Position numbers and translations under genes: made by a program. 64,000 nt of DNA, from assembly GCA_938016265.1 (NCBI GenBank), contig CALLWB010000011.1, positions 1-64,000 on the forward strand. Direction: 5' to 3'. How positions within the stretch are numbered: position 1 is the first letter of the stretch; each line of letters starts with the position of its first letter. Below, piece after piece: positions 53,916 to 62,683 of the stretch. Below the pieces are notes generated by a model. That model was given only the letters and a program-made list of their open reading frames with translations, searched no databases and was not told the origin of the DNA. The DNA comes from an uncultured Saprospiraceae bacterium (GTDB taxonomy: Bacteria; Bacteroidota; Bacteroidia; Chitinophagales; Saprospiraceae).

Positions 53916-53965
53916 CCATTTCAGTCAGGGATCAATTATTTTTTTAATAACTTAATAGTATAATA

Positions 53966-54241
53966 ATGAAAAATATCATAATTCTAATTTTAGCCATTGG
54001 TCTTTTCGCGGCTTGTGCTACAGATAAAAATCCAGCCGGCGACATTCTAATGGAAGCAGATAAAATCGTCCAGCCAACTTCATCATCAGATTCAGAAAGG
54101 ATAATCATGGAAAATGCGGAACCAAAACTTGGCAAATCTTCCATCCAATACACCGGAGAAATTAACATTGACGTCAATAATCCAGAAGCACACTTAAAAA
54201 ATAAAGCGCTAGAAGAACCTAAACCTCAACTAGGGAAATAG
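53966..54241 (+). CDS. Small lipoprotein
   Basis: 91 residues. Lipobox LFAACATDK gives the acylated Cys at 17. The mature part is polar and acidic and contains the internally repeated segment EPKLGKSS / EPKPQLGK. No family recognised. Follows the secreted Cys-rich gene by 50 bp and precedes a terminator. Confidence 0.6.
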   Translation: MKNIIILILAIGLFAACATDKNPAGDILMEADKIVQPTSSSDSERIIMENAEPKLGKSSIQYTGEINIDVNNPEAHLKNKALEEPKPQLGK

Positions 54242-54284
54242 GTTACCCAAACCAGCTACATTCTAGTTTTGTAGGTCAACTGGG

Positions 54285-54318
54285 AAAAGTAGCGTTTTAG
54301 GACGCTGCTTTTTTTTTG
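54285..54318 (+). terminator. Rho-independent terminator
   Basis: AGCGT (54291-54295) pairs with ACGCT (54302-54306), flanked by AAAAGT and GCTTTTTTTT, which extend the stem with A-T pairs. It ends the two-gene unit at 53478-54241. Confidence 0.75.
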
Positions 54319-54349
54319 CCAGGAACCGAAAATCGCGCTGACGATTCAC

Positions 54350-55699
54350 CTAGCATTTTCTTGCTTTGATGACTAAGAATAAGGGAATACGCTTTCTTCT
54401 TTGGTATTCACGTTCACTTTTGAAATTAATTCGTTCTGGAAGCCCCTCCTTGAGTGCTTCAATTTGAAATCCAATGTCATTGAGCAACTGCCAATAGGTT
54501 TCTAGGGTCCAGTGGTATTTGATGACACCGCTATTTAGCCAGTCCTGTCTGCGATCGCCTTCTGTGAAGTAGTTGTCGACCAGCCAACTTTCTTTTTTGC
54601 CTGGTAATCGGGGTAGATTCATGGAGGAAGTGAGCACTGGATGTTCTACAGAAAACACCAAACAGCCGTCCTTTTTCAATGCCTTATGGATGTGTTGGAA
54701 GATTGCCTTTACATCCGCGACATAGTTTAGCACTAGGCGGGCAATCACCCAATTGTACTTTGATGTGCCATAGTCCCAGGATTCGAGACTTGTTTGGACT
54801 AGCGTAACATTTGGTGCTTGAAGTTTTGACTGCGCCAATTCGATCATTCTTGCGGAGGCGTCTATTCCTGTATACTTTTTGATCCCCATTGCGATCAAAT
54901 CGGTAGCAATATCTGCGTATCCACAACCAACATCCAGTACCTCTCCAGAGACCTCCGCTAGCAGACGCATCACAATCGGTTTTTCTATCGAACCATTTGG
55001 TGTATCTTCTCTATTTCGGTGCTGAATGTAGATGTCAAAGACTTCTTTTTTATCATAAAAAGCAGCTCCTTTAGTATAGTTCTCCGGTGCTTTGACAGGC
55101 AATAAATGCGTCAATTGGGTCGTATCGTACTCCGTAAAGTTGGAATCTAAAAACGCTTCAAATCCTTTCTGTATTCGCAAAAAAGCAAGCATATCGTGAA
55201 TCAGAATTTCTTCGACACTTTGCAGATTAAAAGCGACGGCATTTTTGAGTGCTTCAAATCCTTCAACGGCTTTTTCCTGAATGGCATATCCACAAGCAAG
55301 GTAAAAGTATATTTCAGGATCTTTTGGAGTCTTTTTAAGGCCTTCGATTAAATCTTCTATTCCTTCTTCAATGTCGTAATCTACTATTTTTTTGATCCCA
55401 GAACGTTTGCGCTTATTTTTTGAAGATCGAATCCCGTGGCTGACCTTGATATTCTCCTCCACGATTTCGCCTTCTCTAGATAGATCCAGTAGCGCTTCCC
55501 AAGTATTCCCATCTACCTTTGAAGTCAGTATGTAGTTTATTTTCTCTCCTGTTTCTATTATTGTAAATGGATGGTCAACTCCCATAGTAGATGCTTTTTG
55601 GGATACGATCTGACCATTCAACACCACGGTCTCCCTTCCTAGGAAGTTGTTGTGGAATTCTACTACGTTGTCTCCTATTTTTATTTTTTGGTAGTGCAT
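54350..55699 (-). CDS. SAM-dependent methyltransferase with unusual N-terminal region
   Basis: 449 residues. A Rossmann methyltransferase domain occupies about 225-449: motif I EVLDVGCGYADIATDL, motif II YTGIDASARMIELAQ, then LVQTSLESWDYG and HKALKKDGCLVFSVEHPVL. The first 95 residues are a beta-rich domain (IKIGDNVVEFHNNFLGRETV, NGQIVSQKASTMG) of unknown type, followed by a helical region with a TPR-like repeat (GLKKTPKDPEIYFYLACGYA). Such fusions are uncommon; the N-terminal part may bring a partner or substrate. The substrate is not evident. Confidence 0.85.
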   Translation of the reverse strand: MHYQKIKIGDNVVEFHNNFLGRETVVLNGQIVSQKASTMGVDHPFTIIETGEKINYILTSKVDGNTWEALLDLSREGEIVEENIKVSHGIRSSKNKRKRSGIKKIVDYDIEEGIEDLIEGLKKTPKDPEIYFYLACGYAIQEKAVEGFEALKNAVAFNLQSVEEILIHDMLAFLRIQKGFEAFLDSNFTEYDTTQLTHLLPVKAPENYTKGAAFYDKKEVFDIYIQHRNREDTPNGSIEKPIVMRLLAEVSGEVLDVGCGYADIATDLIAMGIKKYTGIDASARMIELAQSKLQAPNVTLVQTSLESWDYGTSKYNWVIARLVLNYVADVKAIFQHIHKALKKDGCLVFSVEHPVLTSSMNLPRLPGKKESWLVDNYFTEGDRRQDWLNSGVIKYHWTLETYWQLLNDIGFQIEALKEGLPERINFKSEREYQRRKRIPLFLVIKARKC

Positions 55700-55943
55700 T
55701 TTTCAAGTTAGTGATTGGTTAAGTATAAGAAAATAAATTCTGATTTCTTAAGGTTTGCCAATTGATTGAATCGCACTAATTTCAAACAATTGAAAAACTT
55801 CATTTTCGTTTTTATTTTCAATTTCTTGAAAATTGTTGTTTGTCAATTCGTGGAGGATAGTCTTCCAAAAGTTGATTGCGGTGGTATCTGTTGCGGAATG
55901 TTTGATTTCCCATTTTCTTATCGGTACAAGGGTAATTTACATG

Positions 55944-56156
55944 CTATTTTTTAATTCTTTTCCAAGTATAAATTACCCTTCTTCTCCAATATAAAATAAC
56001 AAACTGAAAAATAAATATCGTCATTTTGACGCTGTATCTACTCAAAAATGCATTAAAAGTAAAATAAGCCCCCAAAATCGACAAAAATGGAAATAACAAA
56101 ATTGTTTTTTTCATGATTCCATAAACCTTTCTAAACGAGTAGGTTTGCATCATCAT
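55944..56156 (-). CDS. Possible small two-helix membrane protein
   Basis: 70 residues (56 if an internal ATG is used): two hydrophobic helices (ILLFPFLSILGAYFTFNAFL; MTIFIFQFVILYW) and a basic tail RRRVIYTWKRIKK. No family recognised and no neighbour on the same strand. It lies in a 583-bp gap between the methyltransferase and fibre-like genes, otherwise without features. Confidence 0.35.
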   Translation of the reverse strand: MMMQTYSFRKVYGIMKKTILLFPFLSILGAYFTFNAFLSRYSVKMTIFIFQFVILYWRRRVIYTWKRIKK

Positions 56157-56282
56157 AATTATTCATAGAGTGGCTCATTAAAGGAGCTTATTAAAACTCA
56201 TCCTCTATCAAAATTGGAACGGATCGCTTGATGATCCGACTGGAAAAGTAATCTATTTATTAAACAATAAAATTTAATTATC

Positions 56283-57284
56283 ATGAAAAAATCCATGTTA
56301 ACCTTTTTCGCAAGCGTACTACTTTTATTACAGTTTACAAACATTCAGGCTCAAGTCACAAACATCTTCCCTACAAATGGCAATGCCGGCATTGGCACCT
56401 TAACCCCAACTGCAGATCTAGAGATAATAGATTCGAAGATCCCGCACTTCAGAGTTGGACTTGACAAGACGACTAGAGTTGAGTTAGGTGTCGCAAGTGC
56501 AAACCATTATTTTGCAACACAAGCAGTGCCTGGAGACGCAGTAATTACCACGTTAGGGACTAGCAGAAACTTAATCTTCAACACCGCAGACAGCCCGGGA
56601 AAAGGAGAAAAATTTCTCTTTGTAGCAAAGTACAAAAACCTACTTACAGTAACCGATAACGCAAGAGTCGGTATTGGAACACACAACCCAACAGCAAATT
56701 TAGATGTCAAAGGCAACGCAATTATTGAAACAGAAAACAATACGGCGCTAACATTCAAGACTTCCGCTGCTAATTATCAACTTGTCCGATTTAGAAAGAA
56801 CAATGTTCTTAAGGGTTGGTTAGGTGTCAATAACTCTAATTTCGATATCGTCAAAGAAAATGAAGGTGACCTAAGACTCCGCGTATTAAATGGGGCGGAT
56901 GATATTCTGTTACTAGGAGGCAATGTCGGTATTAACACCAGCAATCCTACTGAAAAATTACATGTAAACGGGAGTGCATATATCAGCAGTCAACTCTCCG
57001 TATGCGGGTTAGTTCGCGCTAAAGAAGTAAAAGTTGAAGACGGCTGGTGTGACTATGTTTTTGATGAAAGCTACCAACTACCTACCCTAGAAGACGAAGC
57101 ACAATTTATCGAAGAAAACGGCCACCTTTCTAGCTTTGAATCTGCTGAAAAAATGGATGGAGAGATCAAACTCGGAGACGTCACTAAACGTCAGCAAGAG
57201 ACGATCGAAAAATTGATGCTTCATATGATTGAAATGGATAAGGAAATCAAGGAGCTAAAAACTCAAATCGAAGCTGGTAAATAA
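56283..57284 (+). CDS. Secreted fibre-like protein with C-terminal coiled coil
   Basis: 333 residues. Signal peptide 1-23 (TNIQAQ). The body repeats phage tail-fibre-like strands: NAGIGTLTPTADLEI, RVGIGTHNPTANLDV, NVGINTSNPTEKLHV, SAYISSQLSVCGLVRAKEV. The last 60 residues end in a coiled coil (KRQQETIEKLMLHMIEMDKE). DWCDYVFDES-like text near 255 (EDGWCDYVFDESYQLPTLED) is typical of Bacteroidota proteins of this type. Probably a trimeric surface fibre. It precedes the tyrosinase gene by 26 bp and may be cotranscribed with it. Confidence 0.8.
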   Translation: MKKSMLTFFASVLLLLQFTNIQAQVTNIFPTNGNAGIGTLTPTADLEIIDSKIPHFRVGLDKTTRVELGVASANHYFATQAVPGDAVITTLGTSRNLIFNTADSPGKGEKFLFVAKYKNLLTVTDNARVGIGTHNPTANLDVKGNAIIETENNTALTFKTSAANYQLVRFRKNNVLKGWLGVNNSNFDIVKENEGDLRLRVLNGADDILLLGGNVGINTSNPTEKLHVNGSAYISSQLSVCGLVRAKEVKVEDGWCDYVFDESYQLPTLEDEAQFIEENGHLSSFESAEKMDGEIKLGDVTKRQQETIEKLMLHMIEMDKEIKELKTQIEAGK

Positions 57285-57310
57285 CTGTCTAACCTTAAAA
57301 TTTATAAATA

Positions 57311-58744
57311 ATGAAACAAATTATAAAAGTAGGGTCGATCTTTATATTTGCCCTTTTACTTGCCAGTATTAGTTTCGCTCAGGGCATTAGAAAGCACTAT
57401 GAGGAAATGACAGATGCAGAACGGGACGCACTGATAGACGCTTACTGGCTTTTAGCGGACGATGTGGATGAAAATGGACCGAATGGTGGATTGATTGCTG
57501 AAATCGGAGATTTCCACCAAGATCATTTTCGACTTGGTTCCTGTAACTGCCCAGATCCAATTCATAATAACACAATTGATTTAGACGTTTTCTTGGCCTG
57601 GCATCGTCAAGCTTCAGTAGAACTCCAACGCGCAATGAAAGATGGGATGAGCAATGAGTGGATAACAATACCCTTCTGGGACTGGACACTTTCCAATTCT
57701 AAATCTGATGCACTTTGGGGTAGTGATTGGATCGGTCCATTTGATAGTGTCTGGTCGCTCAACAGAGCCACTAGTAGCAATCAATCTTTCCCTGTCCAGT
57801 CAGACATTGATGATGCATTGACTGAAACCAACTTCTTTCAATTTTCACTCGATGAGGTAGAAGAAAACCCAATACATGTTGTAGGACATACGTGGACAGG
57901 GGGCTCGAATGGAACAATGGCCATGGGTGACTCACCAAAAGATCCTGCCTTTTTCTTTCATCATAATATGGTGGATAAAATTTGGGCAGACTGGTATGAG
58001 CTTCACGGTGTAGCAGGTGCAGATTACTATCAAAAAACTGACATGCCACGGTATGATGGTACACACATTAATTCACTTGGCCAGCAATTGCCAACAGTTA
58101 ACCCTGATGACATTGCAGATCCAAGAAGCCTGGGCATCTTTTATGCGAATGCAGGAATTGCGGTATTGGACAAGTATACCGTTGCCAATACTTCTACCAC
58201 AGACGAAAAATTCGGTTATCAATTTCTAATAGAATCAAAAGACAATTTCACGATCCCTTCTGGGAAGAGTGCTACCTTCAAATCGTGTGATAAGATCCAT
58301 CTTTTACCTGGATTTCATGCGGAAAGTGGATCCAATTTCCATGCTAAGGTAGATACAGATTGTGATTTTACTACTCCAGCGAAACCAGTCAACCTTGTTT
58401 TTAATACTGTTCAAAAAGAGGGATATGAAAGGAATAATGTATATGCAAAGCAGGAAGTTGCAATTCGTCCAGAACTTGATCCATCGCTTAAGCTAACAAT
58501 TACACCAAACCCTTTTCAAACCACTACAAAGATTGAATATAACCTAGAAACAGACACGGAGGTAAAAATGACCATTACCGATGTTGCTGGCAAAATAGTC
58601 GCCCAGCCAATCGACAATACATTTTTGACGAAAGGCGATCACCAACTCGATTTTGACGCTGGTAAACTTAATCCGGGTTTGTATTTATGTAGTCTTTATT
58701 CTAATGCTTCTGTAATTACGAAACAGTTGATTATTACTAAATAA
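57311..58744 (+). CDS. Secreted tyrosinase-like copper enzyme with T9SS sorting domain
   Basis: 477 residues. Signal peptide 1-24. The di-copper domain (about 25-290) shows CuA ligands in GDFHQDHFRLGS and FLAWHRQASVELQRAM (H98) and CuB ligands in HVVGHTWTGG (H189, H193) and FFHHNMVDKIWADW (H217/H218). The CuA site has candidate histidines at 69, 72, 85 and 98, so exact assignment needs a model. A coat-hanger-like beta region (TIPSGKSATFKSCDKIHLLP, GFHAESGSNFHA) links to a T9SS type A tail at about 400-477. Tyrosinases hydroxylate and oxidise phenols; here the enzyme would act outside the cell. A truncated paralogue follows. Confidence 0.9.
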   Translation: MKQIIKVGSIFIFALLLASISFAQGIRKHYEEMTDAERDALIDAYWLLADDVDENGPNGGLIAEIGDFHQDHFRLGSCNCPDPIHNNTIDLDVFLAWHRQASVELQRAMKDGMSNEWITIPFWDWTLSNSKSDALWGSDWIGPFDSVWSLNRATSSNQSFPVQSDIDDALTETNFFQFSLDEVEENPIHVVGHTWTGGSNGTMAMGDSPKDPAFFFHHNMVDKIWADWYELHGVAGADYYQKTDMPRYDGTHINSLGQQLPTVNPDDIADPRSLGIFYANAGIAVLDKYTVANTSTTDEKFGYQFLIESKDNFTIPSGKSATFKSCDKIHLLPGFHAESGSNFHAKVDTDCDFTTPAKPVNLVFNTVQKEGYERNNVYAKQEVAIRPELDPSLKLTITPNPFQTTTKIEYNLETDTEVKMTITDVAGKIVAQPIDNTFLTKGDHQLDFDAGKLNPGLYLCSLYSNASVITKQLIITK

Positions 58745-58756
58745 ATCACCTTAAAA

Positions 58757-58807
58757 TTGTGCATGCACCAATAGACATCGCTGTCTTTGCTGTATGCACA
58801 ACTTTTT
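58757..58807 (+). terminator. Rho-independent terminator after the tyrosinase gene
   Basis: TTGTGCAT (58757-58764) pairs with ATGCACAA (58794-58801), with an inner AGACA/TGTCT helix, followed by CTTTTTT. The in-frame ATG at 58794 lies within this stem, so the next gene is taken to start at 58854. Confidence 0.85.
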
Positions 58808-58853
58808 TGTATTAAAATCCTATTTATTTGAAATTACTAAAACAACAATAGCA

Positions 58854-59450
58854 ATGAAAACATACATATATCTACTATTTCTTGCCCCTTTTTTCCTAGC
58901 TATGAACGATAGCGGCAGCGCAGGAGATTGCGAAACGGACATTATCCTTGATGGTACCATTACCGATGTTCAAAATCACGTTGTAGTCAATACCATTAAG
59001 TCAACTCAAGTACTCACCAATACTGCTGAAGTTGTGTATCAAGCTGGAGATTGGATTCATCTAGAACCAGGATTTCATGCACAACAGGGATCCAGTTTTT
59101 ACACCCTGCTTTATCCTTGTGTAGAGAGTTTGCATCAAGGAACTTCCTCTAGCGCCATGATTGCCTCTCCTTCCAATGAAAACCTGGAAATTATCTCGTT
59201 GTCGTGCAGTCCCAACCCATTCCAACACTCCACAACGATAAAATACCAACTGGAAACGGAGGCACTGATTCGCCTTAAAATTACCGATATTACTGGTAAA
59301 ATTGTGGCACAGCCTATTGAAAAAACATTGCAAAACAAGGGATACTATTCCATCGATTTTGCTGTTGATGATTTAGGGGCTGGTTTGTACTTCTGTACGC
59401 TCTATACCAATACTTCTGCAGTGACAAAACAGTTGATTATTACTAAGTAA
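58854..59450 (+). CDS. Tyrosinase-tail paralogue: coat-hanger-like domain plus T9SS tail
   Basis: 198 residues from ATG 58854, which begins a signal peptide (MKTYIYLLFLAPFFLAMNDS). The protein then goes directly to the coat-hanger-like beta region (VVYQAGDWIHLEPGFHAQQG) and a T9SS type A tail closely similar to that of the tyrosinase (SLSCSPNPFQHSTTIKYQLE, ITGKIVAQPIEKTLQNKGYY). No catalytic domain is present. It looks like a partial duplication of the upstream gene's 3' half that kept or acquired its own signal peptide. A surface structural or decoy role is a guess. Confidence 0.75.
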   Translation: MKTYIYLLFLAPFFLAMNDSGSAGDCETDIILDGTITDVQNHVVVNTIKSTQVLTNTAEVVYQAGDWIHLEPGFHAQQGSSFYTLLYPCVESLHQGTSSSAMIASPSNENLEIISLSCSPNPFQHSTTIKYQLETEALIRLKITDITGKIVAQPIEKTLQNKGYYSIDFAVDDLGAGLYFCTLYTNTSAVTKQLIITK

Positions 59451-59465
59451 AGTATCCCTACTCCG

Positions 59466-59508
59466 TGTGCGTGCAATAAATGATTTATCTCAGCATATTG
59501 CGCGCACA
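59466..59508 (+). terminator. Hairpin after the tyrosinase-tail paralogue
   Basis: TGTGCGTGCAATA (59466-59478) pairs with TATTGCGCGCACA (59496-59508) over 13 bp with one G-U pair. The following bases are A-rich rather than T-rich, so it is a strong hairpin but an imperfect intrinsic terminator. Confidence 0.6.
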
Positions 59509-59677
59509 ATTAAAAATCAATCACTTTGCATAATTGGGCTGATCCAATTGCAAATAAAAGTCTCCTGGAACTTTAAAATAGGTCACCTATCCCTATCCCA
59601 TATCTTCAATTTCTCCTTTAAATTCGACGCCTTTTGATTTTAATTCTGCTACTGTTTCTTTTATAGTTGGTCTCCTT

Positions 59678-59741
59678 GGTTATAGGTCAAAATTGTCCTT
59701 CCACCCTCATCTAGTGGTTTTGCTAGCAAAACGCGTCTTAC
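59678..59741 (-). repeat. Second copy of the RNA-locus hairpin element, abutting the TfoX-like gene
   Basis: On the minus strand this reads GTAAGACGCGTTTTGC, then GCAAAACC, TAGATGAGGGTGGAAGGACAA, and TTGACCTATAACC, matching the plus-strand element at 49885-49999 (GTAAGACACGTTTTGC, GCAAAAC, TAGATGGTATAGTGACAA). It lacks the long middle arm. The TfoX-like gene's stop codon (59738-59740) lies inside its first bases. Confidence 0.55.
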
Positions 59742-60085
59742 TTTTTCTTCTTTTTACTTGTCTTTGCCAACGGATTATATTCCAAGCATTTAAGAATCCA
59801 AAACTCCAGGGCCTCATCTGTTTCGTATGCGGGTGCTTCTAACAAGGCGAAACCGGTCATTTTCCGTCCGCCATGAATCATTTGAGAAGCCCCCGGATGT
59901 TTTGTAATTTCTTCCATTTTTTCAGGACCGACCCGCGCCAAAATCCCAAGGTTGATACTAGCAATACACATTTTATCATCTACCATGAAACAGCTTCCGC
60001 CAAACATTCTTTTCTGAGTAAATGCGACTTGGTGAAGTTCAAAAACATTGGTCATTCTTGCTATAAGTAATTCGTCTACTGGCAT
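59738..60085 (-). CDS. TfoX/Sxy N-terminal-domain protein
   Basis: 115 residues. The TfoX_N pattern is clear: ELHQVAFTQKRMFGGSCFMV, DDKMCIASINLGILARVGPE, GGRKMTGFALLEAPAYETDE, ending in a helix and a Lys run. The competence regulator Sxy/TfoX has an additional C-terminal domain; this is the stand-alone form common in Bacteroidota, whose function is not established and which need not regulate competence. Its stop codon lies within a repeat element at 59678-59741. The SRPBCC gene lies upstream on the same strand. Confidence 0.85.
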   Translation of the reverse strand: MPVDELLIARMTNVFELHQVAFTQKRMFGGSCFMVDDKMCIASINLGILARVGPEKMEEITKHPGASQMIHGGRKMTGFALLEAPAYETDEALEFWILKCLEYNPLAKTSKKKKK

Positions 60086-60119
60086 ATTTCCCTATAATTT
60101 CGGCGTTAATCTATTGTTT

Positions 60120-60563
60120 TCAAACTTGTTTTTCTACGAATGCTTTGAATTGTCGGAGCCACTTTTCTGCTGGTTTTGTGAACATTCCTGGAAACAGAAT
60201 TGATATTAGTCGCGGCATTACCCAATTGATTCTGGTGTATTCGTATTCATATTCGTAGCGGGTTTGATTCTCGTTGAGTGCTACAAATTTCACCTTTATG
60301 GTGTTGTCCATATGGATGTGGTGGTACCAGGATTCAAAGGATTCCGGCAGATTGTTGGCAGTGATGGTTTCAGTCAATTCCATTTCGCCGTTGCCTTGTT
60401 TGTAATACATTTTTGCAATCGCTCCAGTTGCTCCTTTTTCACCGCTAACCGGTTCTTTTCTGATAAATCCGTCCTGATATTCTTTTAAGTAATCAGGGTT
60501 AGCGAAAAGTTCCGCTACTTTGTCTCTTGGGGCATTTATGTCGATAAAACCTTTATGTTTCAT
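60120..60563 (-). CDS. SRPBCC/START-fold protein
   Basis: 147 residues from the ATG at 60563 (12 extra upstream residues fit poorly). Typical helix-grip pattern: MKHKGFIDINAPRDKVAELF, GAIAKMYYKQGNGEMELTET, KVKFVALNENQTRYEYEYEY, and a long C-terminal helix with KPAEKWLRQFKAFVEK. Probably binds a small hydrophobic ligand. Precedes the TfoX-like gene on the same strand by 34 bp. Confidence 0.8.
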   Translation of the reverse strand: MKHKGFIDINAPRDKVAELFANPDYLKEYQDGFIRKEPVSGEKGATGAIAKMYYKQGNGEMELTETITANNLPESFESWYHHIHMDNTIKVKFVALNENQTRYEYEYEYTRINWVMPRLISILFPGMFTKPAEKWLRQFKAFVEKQV

Positions 60564-60848
60564 ATTAATTACTTTGTGTCTCGTAAAACGCGAATCCAAT
60601 TTCCAAATGAACCAGTTAATATAGCCTGCAATTTATCGAAAAAAATCAATATTTGAAATGGATGAACAGATAACATAATCTTCGAAACAAAAGACTACAC
60701 ACTGTTTTAATCATTGCCTCGAGGTTTCATTTCCATTCGCAACTTAGATCCCCTTCGCCATAAATTTATCAAAAAAAAACTATTATAATTCACTAAAAAT
60801 TAATAACTTAATTGCACATTTCATAAAATCTCAACAAATACAAGATCT

Positions 60849-62651
60849 ATGTTTCAGTTCCTCCGCACCACGCTTCTCCTAGGCTTTTTTTTCTTCGCGA
60901 TTACAGCCATGATGGCGCAACCATCTATCAGTTTAGTACCGTATGCTAGTGGCTTTAGTAGCCCGGTCGATATCAAACCACAAGGCAATCGACTTTTTAT
61001 AGTAGAAAAGGCAGGATATATCCGAATTGTAACCGGCCCAAACACCATTTTACCCACCGACTTTCTGGATATTGATGCTAGAGTAAACTCCGGCGGAAAT
61101 GAGCGTGGATTGCTCGGATTGGCCTTTCATCCAGACTATGAAAACAATGGTTATTTCTACCTAAATTACAATGATGCTGCTGGAGACACAAAGATCTCAA
61201 GATTTACTCGTTCGAGCTCAAATCCAGATGTGGCAGACCCGAATAGTGAGTTGGTACTGATGACCGTAGACCAACCCTACTCCAACCATAATGCCGGCGA
61301 TCTGGCATTCGGACCGGACGGATATTTATATATTCCACTAGGAGATGGAGGATCCGGTGGCGATCCGCAAAACATTTCACAAAACACGAGCCGACTACTT
61401 GGTAAAATGTTGCGAGTGGATGTAGACGGAGGTACTCCATATTCCATCCCTGCAGACAATCCTTTTGTTGGGAATAGTGCCTACCAACCTGAAATCTGGG
61501 CAGTAGGCCTGCGAAATCCGTGGCGCATTTCTTTTGACCGCCTGACCAATGATCTGTGGATCGGCGATGTTGGACAAAATGCCTGGGAAGAAATCAACGT
61601 ACAACCTGCCAATAGCACAGGAGGCGAAAACTACGGCTGGCGCTGCTACGAAGGCGACGCTACTTACAATACAGGTGGATGTGCCAACCAAAGTCAATAT
61701 ACCTTTCCAGTACATGACTACGCAAGCATCAATAGCGTAGGTTGCTCGGTGACAGGTGGATATGTGTATCGAGGACAAAACTATCCAAACCTTTACGGCA
61801 AGTACATTTACACTGATTATTGCACTGGATTTTTCTGGTACTTAGAGCCAAACAACCAAGGAGGCTATTCCAATTTTCTACTAGGAGATTTCAATAACTT
61901 TAATTTTGCGGCGTTTGGCGAATCGAACGCTGGAGAATTGTTTGTTGCTGGTCTTAGCAACGGCATTATTTACCACATCCAGGAAACTTCCAATCTGGTG
62001 ACTTGCAATTTGTCGGTATTATTGGAAGGTCCTTACGACATGGCGACAGGAAACATGCAAACAGCCCTACAACAAGCAGGAAAACTACCAAACAGTCAAC
62101 CTTACAATCATCCAGACTGGAGTTATTTAGGAGAAGAGCGCGTGGCCTCTCTGCCTTCAAACATGGTGGATTGGGTACTTATCTCTTTTCGGGAAACTTT
62201 GAATGGAGGAAGTGTGGTTCGCAAGGCGGCTGTGTTATTGGACGATGGTACAATTGAGCCATTTGACGTATCGCTGCTTTCTGGTTTGAACTCGGTCTAT
62301 GTTATGATGGAACATCGCAATCACTTGCCAGTTATTACTGCGCAACCAGTCAATATCAACAATGGCACCTTGACTGTTGATTTCACACAGATGGAAGGCT
62401 ATACGGGCGCAGGCACCGGGCAAAAACTGTTGGGCACCAAATGGGCATTGTATGCTGGCAATGGCAACCAGGATGAGGCGGTAGGTTATGATTTGAATGC
62501 GGTTGATATTACCTACTGGTCACCGATCAATGGTTCATTCAATATTTATCATCCTGCAGATTATAATATGGACAACGATGTATCAGCCAACGATCGGTTG
62601 TTGTGGTCTTTGAATAATGGGGTGTTTTCTGGAATTCCTAAATTGAATTAA
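60849..62651 (+). CDS. Secreted PQQ-type sugar dehydrogenase with C-terminal 215-type module
   Basis: 600 residues. Signal peptide 1-24. Residues about 30-380 are a soluble glucose/sorbosone-dehydrogenase six-bladed propeller: VSRFSSPVDIK-like start (YASGFSSPVDIKPQGNRLF), NERGLLGLAFHPDYENNGYF, NHNAGDLAFGPDGYLYIPLG, GSGGDPQNISQNTSRLLGKM, then WAVGLRNPWRISFDR and GENYGWRCYEG. Such enzymes use PQQ and Ca2+ to oxidise aldoses. Residues 390-600 are the shared module (VLLEGPYDMATGNM, QPYNHPDWSYLGE, MMEHRNHLPVI, DYNMDNDVSANDRLLW, FSGIPK). No T9SS type A tail is present. Confidence 0.92.
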   Translation: MFQFLRTTLLLGFFFFAITAMMAQPSISLVPYASGFSSPVDIKPQGNRLFIVEKAGYIRIVTGPNTILPTDFLDIDARVNSGGNERGLLGLAFHPDYENNGYFYLNYNDAAGDTKISRFTRSSSNPDVADPNSELVLMTVDQPYSNHNAGDLAFGPDGYLYIPLGDGGSGGDPQNISQNTSRLLGKMLRVDVDGGTPYSIPADNPFVGNSAYQPEIWAVGLRNPWRISFDRLTNDLWIGDVGQNAWEEINVQPANSTGGENYGWRCYEGDATYNTGGCANQSQYTFPVHDYASINSVGCSVTGGYVYRGQNYPNLYGKYIYTDYCTGFFWYLEPNNQGGYSNFLLGDFNNFNFAAFGESNAGELFVAGLSNGIIYHIQETSNLVTCNLSVLLEGPYDMATGNMQTALQQAGKLPNSQPYNHPDWSYLGEERVASLPSNMVDWVLISFRETLNGGSVVRKAAVLLDDGTIEPFDVSLLSGLNSVYVMMEHRNHLPVITAQPVNINNGTLTVDFTQMEGYTGAGTGQKLLGTKWALYAGNGNQDEAVGYDLNAVDITYWSPINGSFNIYHPADYNMDNDVSANDRLLWSLNNGVFSGIPKLN

Positions 62652-62683
62652 TGGAAAGGTAGCGGGATTTTTTGATTAAAGAT

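Noticed and set aside
58794-58853. Upstream ATG for the tyrosinase-tail paralogue
   Set aside because: It lies inside the terminator stem of the preceding gene, and the ATG at 58854 gives a proper signal peptide.
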